Of a stretch of DNA of 64,000 bases, positions 50,801 to 62,600 are shown piece by piece. The stretch spans positions 108,762 through 172,761 of the forward strand of contig JANVCC010009943.1 in assembly GCA_025345505.1 (NCBI GenBank), in the 5' to 3' direction. Both the position numbers and the translations under genes were made by a program. The notes below the pieces were generated by a model. That model searched no databases and had not been told where the DNA came from. It worked only from the letters and a program-made list of their open reading frames with translations. The DNA comes from Todiramphus chloris collaris. Taxonomy: Eukaryota; Chordata; Aves; Coraciiformes; Alcedinidae. Every line of letters starts with the position of its first letter. Position 1 is the first letter of the stretch.

Positions 50801-50939
50801 TCACTTCCTGTTGTTCACTGTCATGCTTCTGACAAATCAATTATTTGTTTTTCACCTTCTCAGTGTATAGGATCTTCTATTCTCCTTTACTAAGTGCTGT
50901 AACAATGATAGTACCTTTATTACAGGCCCACTGCTCCCT
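47831..50939. other. Unique AT-rich DNA, no gene seen
   Basis: The stretch 48780-49200 is especially AT-rich. The frame 48253-48543 (minus) lies in a locally GC-rich patch without a recognised domain. No repeat family was recognised. Confidence 0.45.
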
Positions 50940-51727
50940 GAGAGGCAATCACTCTGGGCTGAGACCAGAGAGTGGTGGTGAATGGTTGCTGCATCCAGTT
51001 GGCATCTGGTCACCAGTGGTGTACCCCAGGAATCAGTACTGGTACCAGTCCTATTAAACATCTTTATTGATGACCTGTATGTGGGGATTGAGTCTACCCT
51101 CAGTAAATTTGTGGATGGCACCAAACTGGGAGGGAATGTTGATCTGCTGGAGGGTAGGAAGATTCTACAGAGGGACCTGGACAAACTGGGTTGATGTCCG
51201 AGGCCAATGGGATGAAGTTCAACAGGACTAAGTGCAGGGTCCTACACTTTGACCACAATAACAAAATGCAGCACTACACACTGGGGGAGGAGTGTCTGGA
51301 GAGTGGCCTGGTGGAGAGAGACTTGGAAGTACTGGTTGATAACTAGTTGAACATGAACCAGCAGCGTGCTCAGGTTGCCCAGAAGGCCAATGGCATCCTG
51401 GCTTGTATCAGGAACAGTGTGGCCAGCAGGACTAGGGATGTGATTCTCCCCCTGTACTCAGCACTGGTGAGGCCTCACCTTGAGTACTGTGTACAGTTCT
51501 GGGCCCCTCACTTCAAGAAGGATATTGAGGTGCTGGAGCAGGTCCAGAGGAGAGCAATGAGGCTAGTGAAGAGACTAAAAGGAAAGTCTTATGAGGAGAG
51601 GCTGAGGGAGCTGGGGTTGTTTAGCCTGGAGAAGAGGAGACTCAGAGGGTACCTTGTCACTTCACTACGTGAAGGGAGGTTGAAGTTAGGTGGTACCCCT
51701 CAGTAATTCTGCGATTCTGTGATGTCC
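50940..51727 (+). mobile_element. CR1 LINE, RT to 3' end, internally deleted
   Basis: The frame 50982-51194 shows the RT block [22 protein letters not shown] and, where the catalytic FADDTKLGG box belongs, FVDGTKLGG, so a catalytic aspartate is lost. The frame 51347-51706 carries the thumb [21 protein letters not shown] and the [12 protein letters not shown] block. Soon after this, most of the 3' region is deleted, and the element ends ATTCTGCGATTCTGTGATG at about 51707-51725. A solo LTR sits immediately at this end. Confidence 0.93.
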
Positions 51728-51728
51728 C
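51724..51728. repeat. Target-site duplication, left (GTCCC)
   Basis: Five bases identical to 52001-52005. The first G overlaps the last base of the CR1 terminal repeat. Confidence 0.87.
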
Positions 51729-52000
51729 TGTCCTGGTTTGAGTGAAAACAGAACTAATTCTGTTCAGTAATTTTACTTTCCAGCTTGGTTCTTTTAATTA
51801 ACTGCACTTTCTGAAGTTAGCAGCCTGTTCTCACAGACAGTGTCTGCTTCTAGCAGTGATAACACCTTATGTTTGGAGTTACTACCAAGGATTGGTGTGC
51901 AGACCAAGGCCACTGCTGGGTCCTGTGTACCACACTGGGGGGTGNNNNNNNNNNCGTCTGTTATAGGTTTAAGGGGCTGCCCTGACCCTAAACCACGACA
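51729..52000 (+). mobile_element. Solo LTR with 5-bp target duplication and assembly gap
   Basis: It starts TGTCCTGG and ends CCACGACA. The reverse complement of the end is TGTCGTGG, so the terminal inverted repeat matches at 7 of 8. It is flanked by GTCCC on both sides. The body (ATTTTACTTTCCAGC, GCAGTGATAACACC-like and GGAGTTACTACCAAGGA blocks) matches an avian ERV LTR family recalled from memory. Orientation is tentative, following that recalled consensus. It is 272 bp including ten N at 51945-51954. No internal provirus remains. It inserted at the 3' end of a CR1, so it is younger than that CR1. Confidence 0.87.
51945..51954. other. Assembly gap, 10 N
   Basis: Ten N directly after a G-run (GGGGGGTG) inside the solo LTR. 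The true length is unknown. The related LTR consensus, as I remember it, is G-rich at this point. Confidence 0.99.
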
Positions 52001-52005
52001 GTCCC
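52001..52005. repeat. Target-site duplication, right (GTCCC)
   Basis: Five bases identical to 51724-51728, directly after the CA end of the LTR. Confidence 0.87.
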
Positions 52006-54688
52006 TCTCTGCAATATCTGCATTTACAGGAAAACAGTGAATTGATGAAGAGTATTCCAGAATTAAATGAGAAGTAATCCCAGGGAGCATGCTGCTTCAT
52101 TTGTCTTCTTAAAGACAACCCCCTTCCTAAATACCTTCCAGAATTAGGTATTTACAGTGCAATGATGCAGAATGGGCATTAGGAAGCATTGCCTCCACCA
52201 GCTGTAAGAGAGTGTAGTTAGAAAGCCAAATTCCCATTTCTTGCAGATAAAGAACCTGGAACTTAATAACCTGTCTTTAAAGAGCCATTTGCTTCAGCTG
52301 AGATAGTGGCAAGATTGTTGTATTTCCTGACAAAACATCCTACCCAATTTGTGTGCTGAGTGGGAAGCAATAGGCATCTTTCAAGGCAGTTTTGTTACCA
52401 GGGAAAGCATCACCATTTTGTTCTTAGAGAAAATAGCTGACCTCTGTCTGTTATGTTTTGTGTTACTGCTTCACCCTTCAATACAAACAGGAACACTTCT
52501 CTGGGAGGATGATAGAAATCACACTTAACTGCGGAGACACAGCAGCCATGCATACAGCAATCTGCTAGTCCACCAGAAAGGTTCTCCCACACAAATCTTC
52601 TTTTAGACCTCAAGACTGCTTGCAGATGAAATCTGGTGGGCCCACCTCTAGCAGTCACCTCACATCCTTTGCCACAGTAGACCTTGATTAGCTGCTGTAA
52701 TAGCAGAGTTACTGGAGAGGAATATACATTCGTACCACTGCCATGTCAGTACACTTTGATATTCAACTTAAATGCTGACAGAGGTCAGTTTGAGCAAAGG
52801 CACCAGGTGGTGAACTGAGGTGGTTGAGCTGCAAGTATGTGCTTTTTTCCAGTTCTGTTAAAGACATGCCCACCTCTGGTTAGGGACTGCAGCATACTGA
52901 ATGCCTACTGGCGTTTCCTGCACAAAGCTGTAGTCAAAGCCTTCCTTTTTCTTCAAACATAAACTTAAAATTGCCTCTAAATCCCTCTTCTCTTTTGCCT
53001 CCTGTTATCTGTTTTTAAAACAGATTCCTGGTATTTCATGTAAACACAAGACGGCAGAGATATTTGCATTCCTGAGAAAGAGCAGAATTGTCAAGATACT
53101 GGTTGAGCATCTTCAGAGGTCAATGCAATCTCAGTCTGGATATGAGTGTTTTATAGCTTCTGAATTTTTGTTTTTTTTTCATAGGTGCTGGGGAGCTAAT
53201 ACATCAGAAATAATCTCCGAGAAATGCTGGTGGCTTAGATGTAGCAACAGTGAAGTGTCCATTTCTGTGAGAAAATTCTTGTACCTCAGAAAATGAGCAT
53301 GATTTCTTTTTCTTCCTCATTTATGGATTTTTACCTGCCTCCAGAAGTAGTAAATTTGACTCTCAAGGTCCCTTTTTGACCATGCTTGGCCCGTTAACAG
53401 TTTAAAAATTCAACAACTCCTCTTTGTTGGGATCTTTTATCTGTCCAAGAGGTGCACGTTTTAACAATTTTCTATTGATGCATTTTCTCATTATTACTTT
53501 ACTTCCTGATCTTGTCACTGTCACCTTTTTCATCTCTGGCTACTCTAACTCTACCAGACACTCTACTGACATAAATAAGAAGACTTGAATTTAGCAGCAG
53601 ATTGGTATTTTCTGCATAAGTTCTTCTTTCAGTTTCTCTGTATTTTCTACGAGACAAAACATTTTTTTTTCCCCAAATGTTCTCTTTCAGGCTTGATAAA
53701 GTCTTCAGACCCGTTAAGAATTTATTTTGCTCCTCACCCTGCCCTTCTTTTCCACAGTTACTTGGAAAGAGGAAAATTGTTCGTCAGCATTGAATATATT
53801 TAGTTCCACTCCACTTTTCCCTAGACATCATTGCCCTTTTGAATGCCCTTGCCCCTATTCAGGGTTTCAAAAAATAACCTTCTTTCAGTGATATTTTCCC
53901 AGGCCTACGTTAAATAGACTTCATCAGAAACCTTGAAGCTGAAGAGGCTGAACATGATTCAAAGGGTAGGGGCTGCACTTTATCACAGCTGCTTGTGGTT
54001 TTTTTGTACTGGTGTTTTGTGACCCACAAGCCTGTGCTGCTGTCAGAAAAGCAAGTACTAACACAAAGCTATCTTCTTTTTAATGAGTTTCTATTTGATG
54101 ACATACCAGACCAGAAATCACCAATTCCTGCCCTTGTAAGTATTATACCTATCTCAAGGAACTCCACATATGTGGAAATAGACATTGAATGATCTAGCAA
54201 AACAAGACAGTTATGTCCTTTCTACAACTGCCTGAAGAGAGCTTAGGCATTACCTTTTTTCTTCTTCTTCTCTCCTCTCAAGGCCACATCACGCTGAAGC
54301 AGTACGAGGAAGTGAAGGCCTGCTGCCTCTTGCTTTCTTTCTAGCATTTAGAAAGAGATACCTTGGTAGTTCCATAAAAAATCTTGAAACGGCAACTCAG
54401 CAGAAGCACCTCCCAGATGGGAACAAACCCAAGTAAGTCTGGTGTGGATGATTTTCTGTGCAGTCAGCTTTAGAACAGGTCCAAGCAGACAACATAAATT
54501 CTTGACAGTTTTTCACATGAGGATGTCTTCTTCCAAATCTCCAGCAGCTGTGCTGCTTTGTAAAGAACTACATTAATCTTGGGCATAGACTGCATTTGAA
54601 AACTAGCAGGGGGTTGGGCCATTTTATCCTGAAGATAGTTCTTCTGTCCTCTGCCAAATTTTTATATCAATAACAATTTCCTGAATAC
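52006..54688. other. Unique DNA, no gene seen
   Basis: No interspersed repeat or exon was recognised. The frames at 52410-52658 (minus) and 53585-53803 (plus) have no recognised domain. Confidence 0.45.
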
Positions 54689-54693
54689 CCTTG

Positions 54694-55201
54694 TGTGCTG
54701 ATTTTGACTGAGTTAACATTCATTTTCCTCCCAATAAATGGTATTGGGCTATGGTTTGGGTCGAGTTGTTTTCTGCTTCTCACCCCACATCACCAACAAG
54801 CAGGCTGGGAGTGCACAAGAATTGAGAAGTGGACACATCTGGGACAGACCAACGGACCAAAGGGATATTGCAGACCACATGATGTTATACTCAGTATATA
54901 AAGCTGAGGAAAGAAGGAAAACAGGGACATTCAGGGTGCTGGTGTTTGTCTTCACAAGTTATTCTTACACATGATGGAGCCCTGCTTTCCTGGACATGGC
55001 TGAACAACTGCCTGATGATGGGAAGTGAAGAAAGAATTCCTTGTTTTGCTTTGCTTGTCTGTGCAGCTTTTGCTTTACCTATTAAACCGTCTCTATCTCA
55101 ACACATGAGTTTTCTCACTTTTTCTCTCCATGATCCCAGCTGGGGAGAGTGAGCAAGTGGCTGTGTGGTGATGAGTTACTGACTGGGGTTAAACCATGAC
55201 A
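54694..55201 (+). mobile_element. Solo LTR (ERVL-like), 508 bp
   Basis: It starts TGTGCTGATTTTG and ends GGGGTTAAACCATGACA. It has a clear promoter: TATATAAAG at 54895-54903, then ATTAAA at 55081-55086, followed by a U5 with CTCTATCTCAACACATGAG. I recognise the family from avian genomes; the solo LTR at 28792 and the piece at 42792 are related. The flanks CCTTG (54689-54693) and CTTTG (55202-55206) match at 4 of 5 and are a plausible decayed 5-bp target duplication. Frames over it (54695-55152) are fortuitous. No internal sequence remains. Confidence 0.86.
54895..55086 (+). promoter_or_regulatory. LTR TATA box and ATTAAA signal
   Basis: TATATAAAG at 54895-54903 and ATTAAA at 55081-55086 within the solo LTR. 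It could in principle start a transcript rightward into 55.2 kb and beyond. Activity is unknown. Confidence 0.6.
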
Positions 55202-58189
55202 CTTTGAGATCTATGGAAAAAAAGAGATTTACTTCACATGCATCTTCCCTTGAAGTGGAAGTGCCTTCCTTGACTTGTCTCTGCTTAGCCCTCTACAGTT
55301 AATCTTTCCATGTGATGTGAATATCAGAGTTGGTTTGTTCATGGATAGGGTGTTTTTAAGATGGTAATTCATCATCAACCAGCTCCCCAAGAAGAAAGAA
55401 GACATGATGAGGTAGGTTTGCCCATCAACTTAACCAAGATGTTATATCCAGTCAGTAAGAACAAGGTATTTTATATGTTGTGTGTGAGCTTAAAGGAAAG
55501 TTGTCCAGTTCGGAAAGTTTGGACTACAAAAGACATGGGGTCCGCTCAGAAAAATAACAAGAAAATTACCCTTCTCTACAAAACTTTTATTTTTGTGTTA
55601 TCAAATATATGAGGAAACATATAATGTAAAACATTCATTTGTTTGTGTGTTTACTTTTTGAGAAAAAAAACAAAACCAAAACCCAACAGAAAATCATTTA
55701 GGCGTCTTTTTCTTTTTTTTCCAGTACGAGTGTGTACCTCTCAGCCGTCTCCAAAGCAGTTAGATGACTTTGCTCTGTCTAATTATGAAAAGATGGAGTA
55801 AGCTACATAATAGTCAGGAGTAGTAGGGTATTGCTGCCTGAGAAAAAGACAAAAGGATGACTTTCAGGCACCAGTGAAAGTTCATCTGGACTAGAAATGT
55901 GAGCACAAAGCACCAAAATTACAGCCCTTGCAAACTTCAGACATTATGGATTGCAAAATATTTCAGCTCTCATATATGACATTGCCTTCTGGAACAATGG
56001 TGGACTATGTAAACATTCTCCCTTGAAGAGACACACACTCCATTGTGTTTATTATCTCATCTTTTGTGAAAACATGTTGAGTTGGAAATCGCTAAATCAG
56101 TTTTCTTGAAAGCTTATCAGAGTAGAAATTAAACATTCAGACATGTGATGACTGATGAACATTAAACTTTTTTCCACTGATAGAAGTTGTTCCACACCTT
56201 CCTTTAAATACTTTGCCTGTGAAGGACATGCTCACTCAGATGAGGCCTACAGAGGAATAAGTTCTTTCTTTCTTGTTAAAATGTGCTGGAGTGATGGTGT
56301 TGACTCAGCAGACAAATGCCTGGTCTTTTTCCACATAAACGGTGCACCTCCTTAATGGTTCTCTGGCTAGCTGTCTCCCAAGTCAAAATTACAAATGGTC
56401 TTAAAATACTACAAAATAGAATTTAGTGTTTAGGAAGAAACCTTGGGTGTTTTCCTGCTCTGTATCATATAACAGGAGTGAACAAGCATTAAAAATGCAA
56501 GAAGACACCATTCCTTAAGAAGCCTTCAGCTTCCTGAAAATCAGTGAGTTAGGAACTTAACTAAACCACTTTTGAAAAGGAATTGCTACCTGTAAATCAC
56601 TTAACATAGTCACAAAATCCCTCCCTCTCCCATTCTACGTTGTCTATTTATCTATGCCAGAATTTTGCTGAGTTGGCATCGCATGCCCTGTGCCAGCAGT
56701 TATCTTTGAGCTGTTGAAACACAAATGGTCTAACAAAGAAAATCAATTTGTGGAAGCATTTGTATTCTGCACTTCTCATGTCTATCTGAGTTAAAACCAC
56801 CTTGCTATGCAAAGAATAACTAGCATTAAAAGTGTGTTCAAGATGACAAATTCTTGAATGAATGGACAGCTTGCAGCTGAAATAAACTCTATTAAAGAAA
56901 TGCCACTACCCATTAAGGCTAGATGACTCTGTTTTTCTCATGGAGACAAGAATATAGTTTTAGTCATGAGGGATTAGACCTCCTTCTTCTCCCTGCCCCC
57001 CATGTTTTAATTTTTTTTAATTTTTTTTAAAATGGTGTGCAGCTCTTTGGCTAATTCCAACCACTTAATGAATGGTATGATCACTGTTCTACAAGCTATT
57101 TACAATACCCAGGAAAGCATGCAACTGTGACTAGAGTCACCTTAAGTCATATTCCATGATAAACTGCACATGCTGAAGGTGATTATAACAACATACTGCA
57201 GAACAGTCTCCAGTCCCCAGTGCTGCCCTTTCCCCAGCAAGAGAAAGGCCCAGAAGAATGTCTTTCTAGTTATTGCAAGAGGCTTCATGTTAGCCCATAT
57301 TTGACTGAGGGCTGTTGTAGGTACAAGAAATAGGCTGAAACTGAAAGTGCATCAAAAGTACAAATGAGAAGTTACCACTTAGAAATGTGTTAGTTGTTTC
57401 ACATCTGGGATTATTTAATAAATCACTCCAGTACTTACTGTTTAAACACAGATTACGTGAAGGAGGCCTCTTATTTATCCTTAAACACTCATTAAAACAA
57501 AGAGTCTTTAATGAGCTTCTGGTTACTGATTATTGATTGGAGGAAAAGTGATATAAATAGATAAATTGTCATGGTCCAACACTTCATCTTGCTAAAGTCA
57601 ATGAAGAAAAATTTAATTGATCACATACCTACGGCCTCAGAACTGACAATTTCTCACATCCTGTATTATTAGAGAAGAAAATTTCACAGTGTGGTTAGAA
57701 ATATATTGCTTATTATCTTCAATCTTGCTGAAAAACCACTGCAAGACACTAAATATGGATGCATTGAAATAGTTTATCAATTTAATCTTTTTTTTTTTTC
57801 CATGCATTCTTGTGCAGGCATGGATACATATAATAGAGTCTGTAATTTGGTTTTGATGGAGCAATTGCAATTTAGAAATCTACATGAGCTGAAACTAATA
57901 AAAAAAACCACGCTACCCAAATACGTCACCTGGAATGACAGTTTTAAAATGGTGCAAAAATCACAACAGTTCCCTCAATAGTTTTGAATTACTGAATAAG
58001 CATATTTTACTATTAAATTAAAACATGATATGCACGTATTTAGCATGTCATCATACCATTTTATACATTTCATGTAATGTTACAATGAACTAAAAACCGT
58101 ATAATGATATCTTGTTACATTTGTTTCAGGTTTGATATTGACAGGTCCAGGCAGAGTTTTGTTTATATAACAACAGGCCAGACAGAGAA
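55202..58189. other. Unique AT-rich DNA, no gene seen
   Basis: A T/A-rich patch lies at 57010-57032 and a T-run at 57789-57799. The frame 57691-57981 (96 codons) and its minus-strand counterpart lie in AT-rich DNA and have no recognised domain. Confidence 0.45.
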
Positions 58190-58234
58190 AATCATACTCT
58201 TAGAATGTTAGGGATTGGAAGGGACCTCTAGAGA

Positions 58235-59718
58235 TTATCGAGTCCAACCCTGTTGACAAAGCAGGATCACCCAGGGCATGCCACACAGAAAAGCATCCAT
58301 ACAGGTTTTGAAAGTCTCTAGTGAAGGTGACTCCACATCTTCTCTGGGCAGCCTGTTCCAGTGCTTCATCACCCTCACAGTAAAGAAGTTTCTCCTCATG
58401 TTGACGTGGAACCTTCTAGGCTTAAGTTTATACCCATTGTTCCTTGTCCTATTGCAGGGCACTACAAAAAAAGTATTGTCTCCTTCCATTTGACACCCAC
58501 CCTTCAGATACTTATAGACATTAATAAAGTTCCCTCTCAGTCTCCTCTTCTCAAGACTAAACAGCCCCAGTTACCTCAGTCTTTCTTCACAAGGGAGATG
58601 CTAAAGTCCCTTAATCACCCTCATAGCCTCTGTTGGACTCTTTCCAGTAGATCCCTGTCTCTCTTAAACTGGGGACCCCAAAACTGGACACAGTATTCCA
58701 GTAGTTGTGTCACAAGGGCAGAGTAGAGGGGGAGGAGGTCCTCCTTACACCTGCTGGACACACTCTTCTTTATGCACTCCAGGATGCCATTGGCCTTTCT
58801 GGCTGCAAGGGCACATTGCTGTCCCATCGATAACTTGCCATCCACTAGGACTCCAAGGTCTTTCTCCATGGTGCTGCTTTCTAGCAGAGCAAGGCCTAAC
58901 ATGTACCAGTACCTGGTGTTATTCCTCCTCAGATGCAGGACTCTACATATGTCTTTATTGAACCTCATGAGGTTCCCCTTCGTCCAGCTCTCCATCCTGT
59001 TCAGATCACACTGGATAGCAGCACAGCCTTCTGGTGTGTCAGCCACCCCTACCAGTTTTGTAACATCAGCAACCTTGCCAAGGGTACATTCCATGCCCTC
59101 ATCCAGGTCGTTGATGAAGATATTGAACAAAACTGGACACAGTACTTATCCCTGGGGAACACCACTGGCCACAGGCCTTCAGCTTGACTCTGCAGTGCTG
59201 ATCACAACTCTCTGAACACTGTTGTTGAGCCAGTTTTCAATCCACCTCACACACCAATTGGCTATGACACATTTCTTGAGTTTTTCCTATGAGGATGTTA
59301 CGGGAGACAGCATCAAAAGCCTTACTGAAGTCAAGATAAATGACATGCACTGCTCTTCCTGCATCTATCCACTTAGTCATGGCTTCACAGAAGGATATCA
59401 GATTAGTCACGCAGGATTCGCCTTTGGTAAATCCATGTTGGTTACTCCTGATAACCTTCTTTTCTCCCATGTGTTAGAGATGGCCTCCAGAATGATCTGC
59501 TTCATCACCTTCCCAGCGATGGAGGTGAGTCTGAGTGGTCTGTAGTTGCCTGGGTCTTCCCTCTTGCACTTTTTGAAGACTGCAGTGATGCTGGCTTTCT
59601 TCCAGTCATCAGGCACCTCTCTTATTCTCCATGATTTTTCAAAAATGATGGAGAGCGGCTCAGCAACAGTATCAGCCAGCTCTTTCAGCACACGTGGAAG
59701 CATGACATTGGGGCCCAT
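58235..59718 (-). pseudogene. CR1 ORF2 reverse transcriptase remnant
   Basis: The RT that copies CR1 RNA at the nick. Frame 59718-59407 carries VPDDWKKASITAVFKKCKRE and the NYRPLRLTS block. Frame 59470-59237 carries HGFTKGESCVTNLISF and catalytic motif A, IYLDFSKAFDAVS, which is intact. Frame 59130-58621 carries NIFINDLDEGMECTLGK, then VADVTKL where the family has FADDTKL (the second catalytic Asp replaced by Val), then [15 protein letters not shown]. Frame 58489-58235 covers the C-terminal end (NRLPREDVESPSLETFKT). At least three frame breaks separate these parts. It is dead, but it is the most complete RT in the window. Confidence 0.9.
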
Positions 59719-60197
59719 GGATTTGTGCGCTTACAGGTTATCCAACTGATATCTGACCCAGTCTGGACTGAATATCGGAGTGTCTTCCTGTCTCCAGTTT
59801 TCCTGTCTTACTTCCAGTGGCTGGGGTTTTTAAGGGCTAGTCTTAGGAGTAAAGACTAAAGCAAAGAAGGCATTCATCAGCTTTGCCATCTCTGCATCCT
59901 ATGTTACTGTATCTCCCACCTCATTTATCAGTGGCCCATACTTTTTTCCTACTCTTCCTTTTCTCACTTATGTATTTCAAAAAGTTCTTCTTGTTTTCTT
60001 TCACATCTAAAGCAAGACTAAGTACCAAGAAAGCCTTGGCCTTTATTGTTGAGTCTCTACATACCATGGCAGCATTTCTATAATCCTCCCAATTAACCAG
60101 ACCTTTTTTCCATATATTGTAAACCTCATTCTTCCATTTGACTTTTTCCGGGAGCTCCCTATTTATCCATGCAGGTCTCCTGCCTCCTCTGCTTTTC

Positions 60198-60222
60198 TTT
60201 TTTTTTTTTTTTTTTTTTTTTT
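60198..60222 (+). repeat. Poly(T) tract (A25 on the CR1 sense strand)
   Basis: A 25-base T run inside the CR1 linker. The corresponding place in the 25.2-kb CR1 copy is only a short A-rich patch (26050-26057), so this run expanded after insertion. Confidence 0.93.
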
Positions 60223-60483
60223 AAGAGAATACATTTACCTTGAGCTTGGAGGAGGTAATGTTTGAATATGAACCCACTCTCTTGGGCTTTCCTACCTTTT
60301 AGAGCCCTAGCCCACAGGATTACTTCTAAGTAGATTTTTGAAGAAGACAAAGTTAGCCCTCTTAAACTCCAGGGCAGAGGTTTTACTTATTACCCTGCTT
60401 CTTTCCCTAATGATATTAAACTCTAACATGTCATGGTTGCTACAGCCAAGACCATCCCCAACTATAACATCTCCAGCCAATCA

Positions 60484-62057
60484 ATTGTGTTTATTTCAAT
60501 AAAATGCAGGTGGCCAACACAGACAAATGATTTCTTAAGTTTCAGCTGCTATCAGTGTTCTTAGCCACAGCCTTGCAAAGCAGTGGTGAGCATTATCAGA
60601 GACAGTTTGGAGTGGGAAAAGTAGTTTGCATGTTCAGAAAGAGATTTGCTGCCCGAGGTACTTTTGTGTCTCAAATTGCCCCATGTTAATTAGACTTGCT
60701 CCTGGCTCTGAAGATGCTGCCATTGAAAATTTTTCTCAACTTATTTCCTCTAACTGCCAATCGCTGACTCTCATCCTGCCCCCACATGAAAATACCCAGT
60801 TCAGTTGTATAGTCCACACAGAATCTGGGGTATCTCAAATAAAACATATTTCTGCATCTCCAGCACATGTTCTTCATGGACCATGGAATGCATACCAGCT
60901 GTGAAGTTTTCATGGATTTATGGGGAAAACCACAAAAACTTTGGTGAAAGGTTCATCCAGGGCTGGTTTCTGTAACTCACTGTACTGAAAGTTTTCAATG
61001 TACTGCAACTGGGTCAAAACATATTTATGGAAAATAATACCATGCTTTACCAGAAAACATATTTGATGCCATCACCCCACTCTTTATTGACAGGATAAGT
61101 AAGTAGTAATAAAATAAGAAGTTTGGAAAAAACTATCTCTTTTTTTTGCTATACAAGCAGAAAAAAGTAAGTGTAGTTTTGCTGCGTAACTGCGTCAATA
61201 GTCTTTGCATATTTACACAAAAAGACGGTTCATGAATTTAGGTGACACTAAGACAGTTTAGTCAGAGCCTCATCTGGAAAGGCTGGTGATGAAATGTTCT
61301 ATTAGCACCTGTCATTTTAATTATGAGATTTAATGAGGAAATTCAGGCAAAGTGGAATGGCGGGTTTCAATGAAACTTAACAGTATTTCCCTAGTGACCC
61401 CTGGTAATTTTTTTGCTCTAATAAGAGGTTTAAATCTAATGCTTCAGTAAGACATAACTGTAATTCCACATGTCTCATGCTGATTTAGAAAATTATCAAA
61501 ACTCATTCTTAAAGATTCAGTCAGGAAACTCATTGAATAATTGGAGGAGTTATTTCAACAAACACATGGGGAAATGGCTTCAGAGGTTCCACATGCTGTC
61601 TGGCTGCCTGTAAGGGTGTCACCCTTTCTCCTTGAATGTTTTTCTTCCTAATTAATAACTTCATTATGTTTATAGAAATGGCATGCTGCTGTCATTTCAT
61701 ATTGCTGGACTAAAAGAGCACCCAGACTGAGTACAGCAGTGACATGGAGAGGAAAGGTATATTACATTCAGCAGTATTCTGTAGTATTCAGTAATATTCA
61801 GCCAAGATCAACATTTCATACATTTACCCATTTTGCATGCACTAGCATATTATAACCACACTCAAGAGATGGTGAAGTTACTGAAAAAGAATTTCCTGTA
61901 AATTAGGGAAAAACCCCAATCCCTAAAACACCCCCATATTTTCTACTATAAGATGCCCATTTAAGTAAGCATAGATACACTTCCCAATGTTAACCAAAAC
62001 CAAAATCAAATAAACAATGACAAAATGTTTAGAAAGCCTCCATTATGCAACAGTTGT
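60484..62057. other. Unique AT-rich DNA, no gene seen
   Basis: No repeat or exon recognised. Confidence 0.5.
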
Positions 62058-62600
62058 TGATGGAAGGAAGACCTGGGGAACTACTGCCCAGTCAGTCTCA
62101 CATCTGTGCCTAGCAGAATCACAGAGCAGATCCTGCTGGAAACTATATAAGGGCACATGGAAAAGAAAGAGGTGATTGGTTACAGCCAAAATGGCTTTAC
62201 TAAGGGCAAGTGCCTGACAAATTTGGTGGCCTTGTGTGAGAGGGTTAGAGCATTGGTGGATAAGGGAAGAGCAACTGACATCATCTACTTAGACTTGTGC
62301 AAAGCATTTGGCACTGTCCTGCACAACATCTTGATCTCTAAATTGAGAGACAGGGATTTGATGGACGGACCACCTGGTGGATAAGAAAGTGTCTGGATCG
62401 TTGCACTCAAAGTGTTGCTGTCAACAGCTTGATGTTCAAGTGTAAAGCAGTGATGAGTGGCATTCTTCAAGGGCTGGTATTGGGACTAGTATTGTTGAAC
62501 ATCTTTGTTGGTGACATGGAAAGTGGGATCAAATGCACCCTCAACAAGTCTGTGGACAGCAGTAAGCTGATCCACAGTAAGGAAAATCCTAGATGACTTT
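62058..62600 (+). mobile_element. CR1 LINE, internal RT fragment lacking 3' end
   Basis: CR1 RT from the AACTACTGCCCAGTCAGTCTCAC block to about the position of the FADDT box (CTGTGGACAGCAGTAAGCTG at about 62550). The frame 62157-62384 shows [19 protein letters not shown] and motif A as [13 protein letters not shown], with the second catalytic-region residue changed (KAFG for KAFD). The copy ends abruptly at about 62600 with no 3' terminal repeat, so a deletion removed its end. It is inactive. Confidence 0.9.

Larger units (their letters stand above)
58190..60483 (-). mobile_element. Longest CR1 LINE copy: endonuclease end, RT, 3' end
   Basis: About 2.3 kb of CR1 on the minus strand. The 3' terminus is at 58190-58240 (plus-strand GGGATTGGAAGGGACCTC). 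ORF2 runs leftward from the last part of the endonuclease domain at about 60420-60483, through the EN-RT linker (60060-60360, with a T25/A25 run at 60198-60222), then the whole RT region. The 5' end is truncated at about 60483. The endonuclease/linker part resembles the copy at 25.8-26.1 kb. No target duplication was seen. Confidence 0.94.
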
